Positions 15,690-26,457 of a stretch of DNA of 64,000 nt are shown here, piece by piece (positions within the stretch are counted from its first letter, which is position 1; every line of letters starts with the position of its first letter). The position numbers and the translations under genes are program-made. Below the pieces are notes generated by a model. The model had not been told where the DNA came from. It was given only the letters and a program-made list of their open reading frames with translations, and searched no databases. Source of the stretch: an uncultured Flavobacteriales bacterium (lineage in GTDB: Bacteria; Bacteroidota; Bacteroidia; Flavobacteriales_D; Sanyastnellaceae); assembly GCA_943787435.1 (NCBI GenBank), contig CALSMK010000021.1, positions 62,001-126,000 on the forward strand, in the 5' to 3' direction.

Positions 15690-16639
15690 ATGATCCAACC
15701 GCACCAAGGTCACCGTCGTCGGAGCGGGCAACGTGGGCGCCACCTGCGCCGATGTCCTCGCCACCCGTGAAGTCTGCAACGAGGTCGTCCTGCTCGACAT
15801 CAAGGAGGGTTTTGCCGAAGGCAAGGCCCTCGACATCTGGGAGACCAGCCCCGTCAACAGCTACGACACCCGCACGGTGGGCTCCACCAACGACTACTGC
15901 CAAGACGGCCGGTTCCGACGTGGTCGTGATCACCAGCGGCCTGCCCCGCAAGCCGGGGATGAGCCGCGACGACCTGATCGCCACCAACGCCGGCATCGTG
16001 AAGACCGTCACCGAGCAGATTCTGCCGCACAGCCCCGAGGCCATCATCGTGATCGTGTCCAACCCCTTGGATGTCATGACCTACCAGGCCTGGAAGTCAG
16101 CCGGCCTGCCCGACCACCGCGTCATGGGCATGGCCGGGGTGCTCGACACTGCCCGCTACCGCGCTTTCCTCGCCGAGGCCCTCAACGTGAGCCCGAAGGA
16201 CATCCAAGCCGTGCTCATGGGCGGCCACGGTGACACCATGGTGCCGCTCCCGCGCTACACCACGGTGGGCGGCATTCCCGTGACCGAGCTCATCGATGCC
16301 GACGCCCTCGAACGCCATCGTTCAGCCGCACCAAAAAAGGTGGCGGCGAGATCGTTCAGCTCCTGGGCACGTCAGCCTGGTACGCGCCCAGGCGCGGCCG
16401 CTGCCCAGATGGTGGAAGCCATCGTGAAGGACCAGAAGCGCATCTTCCCTTGCTGTGCCAGCCTCACCGGTCAGTATGGCTTGAACGATGTTCACCTCGG
16501 TGTGCCCGTGAAGTTGGGCGCCAATGGCATCGAAGAAGTGATCGAACTTCAATTGAATGAAGACGAAATGGCCTTGCTCCATGAGAGCGCCAAGGCTGTG
16601 AAGGACGTGGCCGACGTGCTGGATGGCATGAACGTCTAA
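15690..16639 (+). CDS. mdh: Malate dehydrogenase, five frame breaks
   Basis: NAD-dependent malate dehydrogenase of the lactate/malate family (TCA cycle, cytoplasm), about 312 residues once frames are joined. Visible in order: KVTVVGAGNVGATCAD (Rossmann GxGxxG), VVVITSGLPRKPGMSRDDL, VSNPLDVMTY, active-site His in MGGHGDTMVPLPRY, and the C-terminal NGIEEVIELQLNEDE. Frame changes lie near 15700, 15900, 16316, 16326 and 16389, every one equal to a single inserted base. Conserved residues continue straight across them, so the organism surely has an intact gene. A TACTTTTG promoter element lies upstream. The convergent neighbour ends 12 bases downstream. Confidence 0.95.
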
Positions 16640-16651
16640 GTCCTCAGGATC

Positions 16652-18995
16652 TTAACGGTCGGCAACGACCACCAAACGCCGGGCGCTTTTCCAATTTGGG
16701 GAAGCGCCCGTTGCATTTTGGGTGCCTTCTGGACGAATCAGGTAGGTGCCCGATGGCAGGTCCAAAGGAATCTTCACCGATCCAGCTTGTGCCTTCAGGC
16801 ATGCAATTTCTCGGCCTGTCACATCCAGAATCACCAATTTGGATGAAGGCACTTTCAGCGGACTTCCAGCGGAGATGGGGTTGGGAGCCGGGCGCCACTC
16901 TGCCGCAGTGGGGTTGGGGAAGTTGTCGATTCCATCCACCAAGGGGGAACAGACTCGGATGGCGTCTTCGGCCCCTCCTCTCCACAAGGTCAAACCTCCA
17001 TCGCGTCCACCCACCACAAGGTCAGGGATTCCATCGTTGTCCAAGTCTGCCGCCGCAGGAGCAGAGAACAGTCCCTCTTGATAGCCATTCCAATTGTTGG
17101 TCCATTCGGTCCATTCCGATTCGGCATTGGCCAGTGGGTTTTCGGGCATGCTGAACACCTGAATGCGTCCCAATTCATTGCCGGAAATCAACCAAGTTTG
17201 GTTGTCGTATTCCAAAATTTTGGGTGTGGGAAATCCGTTGATGCCCTGCTCGTTGTCGATGTCGATGAGCCCGGCCGATGCCGTCACCAAGCTGAACTCA
17301 GCGGTCTCGGTGGAGCCGGTGTTCTCAAACATCACAATCCCACCGTTTTTTTCGCCCACCAACAAGTCCAAGTCGCCGTCGCCGTCGAGATCTTCAAACA
17401 CAGGAGTGGCAAATTGGCCCACATCAATGACGGTCCCAGTCGCGTCGGTCACGGATGGGATGGTGAGGGTGTAATCCGCCATGGTTCCCGGCTCTGCTGT
17501 GTTGGTCCACAGGTGCAGGTACCCCAGTTCATCTCCGAGCAGGAGTTCATCGTCTCCGTCTCCATCGAGGTCGCCGAATGCAGCTGAAACACTTTCCACC
17601 CCGTAAGTCGGAATCGACAGCCAATTGGTGTCCAATTGGGCAAAAGCAGGCGCCGATTCGGTTCCCACATTTTGGAACCGGGAGAGCATTGACGGGGTGT
17701 TTCCGGGACCGAGGTACCTCTCCTTGCACGAGACCACCATGTCGAGAAGGCCATCTTGATTGAAGTCGGTGAACGCCGGATAGGCCCCTCGCCCAAGATC
17801 AATCATCTGGTTTTGTAGAAAATCCCTGCTCTGCAGGGACCAAATGGGGGCTTGGTCGGTGCCGTCATTGCGGTAGTACCAGGCCCCACGCCGTCCCATC
17901 AATTTCAAAGGTCTCATTCACGGCCAGGATCAAGTCTCGGTGGCCATCTTGATCCACATCCAGAGGGTAAGCCGCGGGGAACCTGAGGAGATCAAGCGCC
18001 ACCCCCCCGAGGTCAGCGGGCCAGGTTTCGTTGGTGGAAGTGGTGCTGTCTTGGCCGTCTTGGGCATCGGCCATGTAGCAGGCGGTGAGAGAAGAGTAGG
18101 ACACGTCACCCAGAAGCAAGTCCAAATGGCCGTCCCCGTCCAGCTCCAACAAAGCTGTGGTGCCTCCTGCATGCCGCATGGGTGCTTCTGAATCTTCGAT
18201 CTCCAATCTGGGGTCAGCCACATTGAAACCGCAGGTGTGGTCTTCTCCAATGAACAGGTCGTTGTTTTCGGAGGCTTCATTGAGCATCCCATAACAGCGG
18301 TTGGTGACGTCCCAAATCAGCGTGTCTCCGCAGCCCACGGAACCCTCTGTGGCTCCACGTCCAGTGTAGGCGTAAAGTGAAGAGGAGGTCTCCGTCCAGG
18401 TCACCATGTCCAGGTCGCCGTCGTTGTCGAAATCGTCCAGGGCGGGAATGTCTGTGTTCAGACAAATCAGAGGCAGGACTTGGTCCCCCGTTCCAAAGTC
18501 CCAATTCCCGAAGACATTGGTGGTTGGGGCGTTGGGAAACCCGACCAGTCCGTTCATGTATTCTCCATACCAAATTCGAAAGCCGCTTTGGCTGTTGTGG
18601 AAGAGGTCGGCCACGCCATCACAGTTGGCATCCCGAAGGAGGGCCCAGTTGCGGATGTCGGTGGGGAAGGCTGACCGCCAATCGGGCCGATACAGGTATA
18701 AAATGCTGTCCGGAACGGACTCTGACGTGCACCCTTGAAAGGGCAGCATGCGATGTCCACTTCGGTCAAAGACCAACAAATCTTCGATTCCGTCTCCATC
18801 GAGATCCGCAGCAGAGAATTGAGGGGCCGTGATCCCTCCCGTCCAAGGGTGGGCCATGGCCTCACCCATTTCGCCATAAACAGCCACAGTGTCCCAACGG
18901 CCAAAATCGGGCAGTGTTTGGCCTTGTGCGGTGCCACCAATCAGGCAGAAGAAGGCAAAAACGCTGCGCATTCTAAAGGACGAGCGGGTTTCCAT
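16652..18995 (-). CDS. Secreted FG-GAP/VCBS-repeat protein with T9SS sorting domain, one frame break
   Basis: About 780 codons. The start is ATG 18995 or ATG 18971; the second gives a cleaner signal peptide (MRSVFAFFCLIGGTAQGQ). The body carries repeated calcium-binding-type FG-GAP signatures, such as ADLDGDGIEDLLVFD, DDFDNDGDLDMVTW, LELDGDGHLDLLLGD, GDLDGDGDDELLLGD, EDLDGDGDLDLLVGE and ADLDNDGIPDLVVGG, which predict a beta-propeller. The end (NPISAGSPLKVPSSKLVILDVTG...YLIRPEG) is a T9SS type A-like sorting domain. One frame change lies near 17890. Role unknown; such proteins are usually cell-surface or secreted. The FAS1 lipoprotein gene lies 65 bases upstream on the same strand. Confidence 0.85.
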
Positions 18996-19060
18996 ACTGT
19001 GCATATAAATTATACCGACTGCATTTCGAAATCGTGACAAGAGATTGTTGCCTTCTTGGG

Positions 19061-19649
19061 TCAATTCCAATCGAAGTCTTCGACCATGCCCATGACCGGA
19101 ATGACCAATCCATTGTCGGTTTCGACCACTTGGCCGAGCAACCTTGCTCCACCGCACACTTGCTCTCCATCCTCGTTGGACTCGATCGCGATGGTGTTGC
19201 CATTTAAATCCTCATAGACCCCTTCGATTCCCTTGGGGCTTTGGATGCCTTTGATGATGTGTGCAGCCACAAAACGGTCGAGTACGTCCAGATTCTCCGG
19301 CTCCATGATGTCTTTCCAGGTTTTGTTGTCGAGGAAAGTTTGATCGCGTGGCACCAAAAGGGTGTGGCCAGCGCTGTGAACGGTCTTCGAATGGGACGAG
19401 GTCGTCACCATTTTTTTGAAGTAGATGGCATCTGGGCTTGTGAAGATGTATCGCCACGGGCTCACGGTGCTGAACGGCCGATTCAACTCTTCCTCGGTGT
19501 AGGCTCTCTTTTTAGAAGCCCCATTTGATGCGGGTGCTACAGGGGTTGACTTTTCGCCCCGGCTTCGGTTGGGTGGCATCCGGTTCAGAAGAACAGGAGG
19601 TCAGTGCCAAGAACATGAGGGGCAAAATGAAGTGGGGAAGGAATCGCAT
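19061..19649 (-). CDS. Fasciclin (FAS1) domain lipoprotein, one frame break
   Basis: ATG 19649 starts a lipoprotein signal peptide (MRFLPHFILPLMFLALTSC) with lipobox LTSC. A frame change near 19575 joins it to a FAS1 domain, recognised by HTLLVPRDQTF and the closing FVAAHIIKGIQ, then an EDLNGNTIAIE strand and the ETDNGLVIPV ending. About 195 residues, a single FAS1 domain; such proteins are adhesive or envelope proteins of undefined ligand. It probably precedes the FG-GAP gene in the same transcript. It is divergent from the DUF423 gene with 37 bases between starts. Confidence 0.75.
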
Positions 19650-19686
19650 GTTTAGGGTCGCTCTATTCTGTGCAATTTAGCCGCAG

Positions 19687-20092
19687 ATGAAAAGCCAAAT
19701 TCAGAACCCCAAAAAATCGTCTTGCAGTTGCATCTGCTCACGCAGTCAGGGCCGGTTGCTTTTTGATTTTGGGCATTGTTTCGGGTGCCTTCGGCGCCCA
19801 TGCTCTGAAGGGGGCGTTGGAGCCGGATGCATTGGGTGCATTTCAAACCGCTTCGCAATACTTGCTTTGGATGGGGTGCGGAATGATGGCGGCCTCCTCT
19901 TTTGGCGAGACCTCGGGGATGGGCTGGGTGGCTTTGGGAACAGCGTTGTTTTCACTCAGCATTTTTGCGCTTGTGGGACTTGGAGCGTGTGGAATTGAGG
20001 CGTCTTGGCTGGGGCCATTGACGCCCATCGGCGGGGTCTTGATGATGGGCGGATGGATTCAATGGGTGCGGTCCATGTGGAGGGCCAGATGA
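19687..20092 (+). CDS. DUF423 family small membrane protein, one frame break
   Basis: Inner-membrane protein of the DUF423 family, function unknown. The family signature is ILGIVSGAFGAHALKGAL, followed by hydrophobic segments at LLWMGCGMMAASSFG, GWVALGTALFSLSIFALVG and LGPLTPIGGVLMMGGWIQW, consistent with four helices. The ATG at 19687 is in another frame; a shift at the six-A tract 19711-19716 joins it to the domain. An alternative is a TTG start at 19763, which would cut into the first helix. Confidence 0.75.
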
Positions 20093-20170
20093 TCTTTTTT
20101 CAAGGTTTCGGTTGAATAAAGACCAAGATTCCGACAACAAGTTCTCCGGGTGCTGGAAGGGCTGAAGGTT

Positions 20171-20178
20171 TATATTTG
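20171..20178 (+). promoter_or_regulatory. Promoter -7 element TATATTTG for pckA
   Basis: Perfect TAnnTTTG match 32 bases before the pckA ATG. Confidence 0.55.
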
Positions 20179-20210
20179 CCGAGAAGGCTCGCAATGATCA
20201 GCCCGACATC

Positions 20211-21827
<1,617 letters not shown>

Positions 21828-21848
21828 CCACAGATTGTGGATGCTGAA

Positions 21849-21886
21849 AGCGGCGGGATGTCTCACGGACATCCCGCCGCTTTTTC
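21849..21886 (+). terminator. Rho-independent terminator of pckA
   Basis: A 14-bp perfect stem (AGCGGCGGGATGTC / GACATCCCGCCGCT) with a 5-base loop, followed by TTTTTC. It lies 21 bases after pckA and just before the rsmE start. Confidence 0.93.
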
Positions 21887-21894
21887 TTTGTGAC

Positions 21895-22617
21895 ATGCGT
21901 CGATTTTTCGCACCCACTGTTCAGCCCGGGGTCCATTCTCTGGGCAAAGAAGAAGCCAAGCACTTGGTTCAGGTCTTGCGGGCGAAACCGGGAGACATGG
22001 TGGAGCTTGTGGACGGGCATGGCGCGGTGTTTTCATCTGAAGTCGTTTCGCTTGACAAAAAGCAGGTGCTTCTCGAAGTGGGGCAGCCACAATGCCATCC
22101 GCCCGATTCGCCTCGGCTCACCTTGTTGGTGGCCCCCACCAAACACACCGATCGTTTTGAATGGTTTTTGGAAAAAGCCTGCGAATGCGGAGTCAGTCGG
22201 ATTCAACCCATCTGGACCTCCAGAAGTGAGCGCAGGGTAGAAAAGCACGACCGCTGGAAACGAACCTTGGTGGAGGCCATGAAGCAATCTCGGCGCGCCT
22301 GGCTTCCTGAATTGAAGGAAGCCTTGCCTTTGTCCGAAGCCTTGACAGATTTGGGTGAAGACACATGGAAAGGCTTGGCCCATTGTCCAGTTCCCGAGCA
22401 CCCTGAATGGAAGCGCCAATCCATCGTAAGCGCTTTGCCAGCCGGAAGAGATGCAGCCTTGGCCATCGGCCCAGAGGGAGATTTTACGCCTTCAGAAATC
22501 CAATTGTTCGCCGCCGCTGGATTCACCCCAGTGACGTTTGGTGAACATCGCCTTCGCACAGAGACGGCAGCCCTTTACGCTGTGCAGGCCTTTCAAATCC
22601 TCAATGAACGCACATGA
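21895..22617 (+). CDS. rsmE: 16S rRNA (uracil-1498-N3)-methyltransferase
   Basis: SPOUT-class methyltransferase that modifies U1498 of 16S rRNA, 240 residues. The start is taken at ATG 21895 because the protein then begins MRRFFAPTV, as in the family. The N-terminal PUA-like part (KEEAKHLVQVLRAKPGD) is followed by the C-terminal trefoil knot with AIGPEGDFTPSEI and the LRTETAALYAVQ ending, which bind S-adenosylmethionine. The start is only 9 bases after the pckA terminator. The stop overlaps the next gene as ATGA. Confidence 0.95.
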   Translation: MRRFFAPTVQPGVHSLGKEEAKHLVQVLRAKPGDMVELVDGHGAVFSSEVVSLDKKQVLLEVGQPQCHPPDSPRLTLLVAPTKHTDRFEWFLEKACECGVSRIQPIWTSRSERRVEKHDRWKRTLVEAMKQSRRAWLPELKEALPLSEALTDLGEDTWKGLAHCPVPEHPEWKRQSIVSALPAGRDAALAIGPEGDFTPSEIQLFAAAGFTPVTFGEHRLRTETAALYAVQAFQILNERT

Positions 22618-22932
22618 AATTTTTGCGCAACCTCATCCTTTTGTTGGTTCTGTCCGGCGGAGTGCTCTTTTACACCAATCCCGATTCAGAGGACTTTTCA
22701 ATTTACTTGGCTCAGTATGTCCAGGATGAGCTGGCAGATGATGAGCCTGGAGAAACTGAATTTGGCCAGAAGCTTCGCAAAGGGCTGGGTCAAATCGCGA
22801 GCGCAGCCGCCAGCCAAATCACCGAACGTGTAGACTACAAAGTGGCTTCCGTTTACACGATCGAGATGGCCGGCGAAAGCCGCCGATTTGTGGGTGTGGC
22901 TGGGGCAGTTCTTTCCCATTCAAGGGAAGTAA
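22614..22932 (+). CDS. DUF4359-like small membrane-anchored protein, one frame break
   Basis: About 106 residues. One N-terminal hydrophobic segment (FLRNLILLLVLSGGVLFYTN) is followed by a soluble part resembling DUF4359, with YLAQYVQDELAD and the ending YTIEMAGESRRFVGVAG. A one-base frame change near 22905 (GGGGC) gives the family-like ending QFFPIQGK and stop TAA 22930-22932. Function unknown. It overlaps the rsmE stop by four bases and is convergent with the DUF551-like gene. Confidence 0.55.
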
Positions 22933-22953
22933 GCCTCCCGAACTTCTCGATTT

Positions 22954-23250
22954 TTATTCTTTGTCGCTCAATGGAGCGGGAGGCGCCTCGGGCATGGGCA
23001 TCCAGTGGGTCACAGCCTCGAAGTATTGGTTGGAAGCGCCTTCGCCGGACCAAAAGTGCCGCCCATGGACGTTCGCTTTGTCTGCCTGTGCGGCAAAGAA
23101 ATTTTCCATGAATCGAAGCACGAGGACATCCCTCATTTCGAAGCTGGCTTTGCCAGGCAGGAGCACTTCATTGCCTGGCACAACGCCAAGGACGCGTTGC
23201 CCATTTTCGGGCAGGCGTTCTTCACAGCAAATCCAAGCGTTCTGAGCCAT
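22954..23250 (-). CDS. DUF551-like protein
   Basis: 98 residues, intact. The N-terminal ICCEERLPENGQRVLGVVPG and the C-terminal VTHWMPMPEAP match the two halves of the DUF551 signature (W..V.ERLPE.G..VL ... HWMPLPEPP). I know DUF551 mainly from phages and prophages; here it sits in a chromosomal run just two bases after an enoyl-CoA hydratase gene. No function is known. No signal peptide. Confidence 0.7.
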   Translation of the reverse strand: MAQNAWICCEERLPENGQRVLGVVPGNEVLLPGKASFEMRDVLVLRFMENFFAAQADKANVHGRHFWSGEGASNQYFEAVTHWMPMPEAPPAPLSDKE

Positions 23251-23252
23251 GT

Positions 23253-24035
23253 TCAGTGTCCTTTGAAGGTCGGTTTGCGCTTTTCTAAAAACGCAGAAAC
23301 TCCTTCTTCGAAATCACATGTACGTGAGGCTGCGGCTTGAAGTTCCATTTCGGTCTCGAGTTGAGCGTCCATGCTCTGTTCGAAGCCTTTGTTGAAGGCT
23401 TGCTTGGTCAAGGCCAGCCCACGGGTAGGCATGGCGGCCAGTTTTTCGGCCAAGGCCGTGACCTCAGCATCAAATTCTGCATTGGGTATGGAGCGGTGAA
23501 TCATGCCCATCGCCGCAGCCTCAGGGGCAGTCACGGGCGTGCCCAAATAGGCCAGGGCAGTGGCCCGTTGTAGACCAATCAGTTTGGGGAGCATCCAAGT
23601 GCCACCGCTGTCGGGGATCAGGCCGATTTTGGAAAACGCCTGAATGAATTTGGCATCTTCGGCAGCCACGCAAAGGTCTCCAGCCAGGGCGATGTTGGCT
23701 CCGGCTCCTGCCGCCACCCCATTGACCGCCGTGATGACGGGCTTGGCCAAGGCGCGCATTTTGCGAATCGTGACGTTGTAGCTCCCTCCGACAATGTCCT
23801 CCAACGGCGGGGCGTCATCTGCGGTGACCTCCTTCAAGTCTTGTCCGGCGCAAAAAGCCTTGCCGTTTCCCGTGATGACCACACACCGAATGCTGTCGTC
23901 TGTAGATGCTGCGTCCAGGCCTTGCTGCAATGCTGTGGCCATGGGACGGGTAAAGCTGTTGTAAGCCGAGGGTCGATTCAGGGTCAGGGTCATGACCCCT
24001 CCAGTTCGAGTGACGAGTATGGTGTCTTCTTGCAT
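23253..24035 (-). CDS. Enoyl-CoA hydratase/isomerase family protein (PaaG-like)
   Basis: Crotonase-fold enzyme of 260 residues. The substrate-binding segment AFCAGQDLKEV near residue 60 and the oxyanion-hole segment VNGVAAGAGANIALAGDL near residue 105 are clear, as is the C-terminal EGVSAFLEKRKPTFKGH. The AGAGANIALAGDLCVA and SKIGLIPDSGGTW pattern is most like PaaG, the ring-opening isomerase of phenylacetyl-CoA breakdown, but no other paa genes are present, so the substrate is open. It follows the arylsulfotransferase-like genes by 22 bases and precedes the DUF551 gene by two. Confidence 0.87.
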   Translation of the reverse strand: MQEDTILVTRTGGVMTLTLNRPSAYNSFTRPMATALQQGLDAASTDDSIRCVVITGNGKAFCAGQDLKEVTADDAPPLEDIVGGSYNVTIRKMRALAKPVITAVNGVAAGAGANIALAGDLCVAAEDAKFIQAFSKIGLIPDSGGTWMLPKLIGLQRATALAYLGTPVTAPEAAAMGMIHRSIPNAEFDAEVTALAEKLAAMPTRGLALTKQAFNKGFEQSMDAQLETEMELQAAASRTCDFEEGVSAFLEKRKPTFKGH

Positions 24036-24057
24036 CTTCGGTCCTGGTTAGCTGGCC

Positions 24058-26436
24058 TCAACGGCGAACGACCAACCGCTCCACTGCGGTTCCAGCCAGA
24101 TGACGGACTTCCACCAAGTACACACCAGTGGACAGGGTGCCAATGTTCAGTGAATTGGACCGTGAAGTGGCCGCCGGCCAGGCCACCTCGCGCCCCGCCG
24201 CGTCGCGAATGACCACAGCTTGGACCTCCCACGCCGCGGGCAGTTCCAATTGAACGGCTTCAGAGGCGGGGTTGGGTTGCAGTCGGAATGAAACAGGATT
24301 CAAGTCTTCCAAACCCATTGGGCCGACGGTCACACAGGAGATGGCAGAGCAGCCCGAAGCGTCTGTGATTTCCAAGCAATAGGTGCCGTCAGGCAACCCG
24401 ACAAAAATAGAAGTTGGGTCATCGGATTCCGCAACCGGGAAGCCCATGTCTTGCAGGTTTTCGTCCAGAATAATGATGGTGTACGGTGCTGTGCCGCCCA
24501 CCGCTTCTGTGGTAACGATTCCGTCGGTTGTGTTGGATTCTGCCAGCAATTCAAGCACGGTGCACAGGGTGGAATCGGGCAGAGCGCAAGGGTCGAAGTT
24601 GCAATATTCTGGGTCGTTACATCCTGTTTCAAAATTGCTGGCAGGCGCGATGTAACCATCGTAAAGCGGCCAATGCCAGCCTGTGCCATCGTAAGTCGAA
24701 ACTGTGGTGTCTCCGAAGAATCCACTCACCACAGTCAGATCATTGCCGCAGACATAAACGCTTTGGGAGGTCAGGTCGTTGTACAAAATCTCAAAACCTG
24801 AGGCCAGCATGAGGTCTGCGACTTCAGGGGTGATGAACCATTCATATCCCGCATCCTGTCCGCCGGTTCCGGGAACCAATGTGACGAATCCATCGTCGGT
24901 GACTTCGTAGCCTTCGGCGCAGAGGACAGTGTCCACCAATCCGAGCATGAAAGCCCCCGCGACATCGATGTCGGTGTCCACATAGTTGCATTCGCCGTCC
25001 TCTCCATAGTTGCAAGCGAGTTCATTCTCACACAGCACTCCCTGGCAAACCTCCAGAGGGGTGGGGTTGATTTCTACGGCCTCTCCCGAAGACAGGTCTT
25101 GACCGGTAAAGGCAGGAAATTGAGCTGGGTACCGCTCCGCTCGAAAGGTGAGGTTGTTGTTCAGCTGGAGCTCTGTGCCTTGCTCCACAGGTGCACCTTG
25201 AAGCAATGGGGTTCTGTATTCCCATGCCAATTCATCATCAGATGTGATTTCGAAAATTTCGCCGGTCCGACCGCTGCAAATCAGATTGCTCCCGTTGCCC
25301 AGGCGCTGAAAGGAGCTGAGTCCGCTGCTGGCCAATCCAGGCTGGGTGTAGGTCCACTGAAAGTCTTCAGGTCCCCAACGTCCAGTGGTGGTGTTGAATT
25401 CGTAGCCACCGTCGTATTCATCGAAAATGGGGGAGATGATGGCGGCCTCGCTGTGGGTGCCCGTGGTGTCTGCGTTGGGCACCCTGTTGTTGAAGACAAA
25501 GAACTTGGTGAAGTCTGGGTTGCCGGGGTTCACGCCCAAGCCATTGCCCCAGTGGATGTCATGCTGGTAAAACAGCTTTTGATCGGTACTGTCTCCGCGC
25601 TGATAAGCCTGGGGGTTGCCCCAGCGCCAAATCAGGTCATCGCTGAACTGGTAGTCATGCCAAATGACCCACACTTCATTAAAGGTGGGCACACTCATGA
25701 TGATTTGCCCAGCGGTGTCATAGAACGGGAAGTAGTCCACGGCATTCATGTGATGCCAATCGCGGGGTTGGTTTCCAATGCTTCCGTGGTTCACGTCGAT
25801 CCGGTGCTGGTTGTCGGCCACCACGCCATAGTTGGCTTTGGAGCTGTCAAAGTCTTGGATCAGGTGGTCCCATGCGCGCCACTCCCAGACCACATTTGCC
25901 CCACCGTCACCATTGGGCTGCAATTCGATCAGTTTGTCGCTCCACAACTCACCTCCCTCCAGCAATTCTGGGTTGCGGCCATTGGCGATGCACTCCAGGC
26001 TGTCAATGACTTCCCAACAGATGGCAATCACGTTGCCTTCCGGGGTCACAGTCAGGTCATGGTGCAAGCGAAGGCTGTCGTTGTTGGCCGTGAAGCTCCA
26101 CAACACTTCGTTGTCCCAAGAGCGGCGTTCAATCGTGGCGCCTCCTCCGCCGGCCCAGATGGCGTCATCGCCAATGGATGCAGGCCGAGATGTCATGATG
26201 AGGTCCCCGTTGGGTTGCAGGTAAGCCGTATTCCCTGGGCGCCGGTCTGTGTCGATGGTCCAATCGTGCACCACTTCACCACAAGCGTTGAGAAGCATGG
26301 CCCGATTTTGATTGTGCGGATACGTGAGGGTGTATCCGTCGGCAAACAGGTCTGCGTCATAGGCAATGGTGCCCACGGTGTTTTGCCCCAAGAGGGTGGT
26401 GCTCAGAAAAAGAAGCGGTAACAAAAATCGGTTCAT
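24058..26436 (-). CDS. Secreted arylsulfotransferase-like protein with T9SS sorting domain (paralogue 1)
   Basis: 792 residues. A signal peptide (MNRFLLPLLFLSTTLLGQ) leads into an ASST-type beta-propeller: LNACGEVVHDWTID, PNGDLIMTSRPAS, LHHDLTVTPEGNVIAICWE, DWHHMNAVDYFP, KLFYQHDIHWG and LGNGSNLICSGRTGEIFEI. His positions shared with paralogue 2 (HHD, HxNAV, QHDxHW) are candidate active-site residues; known bacterial ASSTs use a catalytic His to move sulfate between phenols. A Cys-rich linker (CNDPEYCNFDPCA) and a T9SS type A domain (FRLQPNPASEAVQLEL...GVYLVEV) follow. The gene is intact and 21 bases downstream of paralogue 2. Activity is inferred from fold only. Confidence 0.8.
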   Translation of the reverse strand: MNRFLLPLLFLSTTLLGQNTVGTIAYDADLFADGYTLTYPHNQNRAMLLNACGEVVHDWTIDTDRRPGNTAYLQPNGDLIMTSRPASIGDDAIWAGGGGATIERRSWDNEVLWSFTANNDSLRLHHDLTVTPEGNVIAICWEVIDSLECIANGRNPELLEGGELWSDKLIELQPNGDGGANVVWEWRAWDHLIQDFDSSKANYGVVADNQHRIDVNHGSIGNQPRDWHHMNAVDYFPFYDTAGQIIMSVPTFNEVWVIWHDYQFSDDLIWRWGNPQAYQRGDSTDQKLFYQHDIHWGNGLGVNPGNPDFTKFFVFNNRVPNADTTGTHSEAAIISPIFDEYDGGYEFNTTTGRWGPEDFQWTYTQPGLASSGLSSFQRLGNGSNLICSGRTGEIFEITSDDELAWEYRTPLLQGAPVEQGTELQLNNNLTFRAERYPAQFPAFTGQDLSSGEAVEINPTPLEVCQGVLCENELACNYGEDGECNYVDTDIDVAGAFMLGLVDTVLCAEGYEVTDDGFVTLVPGTGGQDAGYEWFITPEVADLMLASGFEILYNDLTSQSVYVCGNDLTVVSGFFGDTTVSTYDGTGWHWPLYDGYIAPASNFETGCNDPEYCNFDPCALPDSTLCTVLELLAESNTTDGIVTTEAVGGTAPYTIIILDENLQDMGFPVAESDDPTSIFVGLPDGTYCLEITDASGCSAISCVTVGPMGLEDLNPVSFRLQPNPASEAVQLELPAAWEVQAVVIRDAAGREVAWPAATSRSNSLNIGTLSTGVYLVEVRHLAGTAVERLVVRR

Positions 26437-26457
26437 GGCGAGGTGTTGGTGTTGTTC

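Noticed and set aside
25099..26421. Plus-strand open frame of 440 codons opposite the arylsulfotransferase-like gene
   Set aside because: It is a shadow of a gene with signal peptide, propeller motifs and sorting domain on the other strand, with no start signal or family resemblance of its own.
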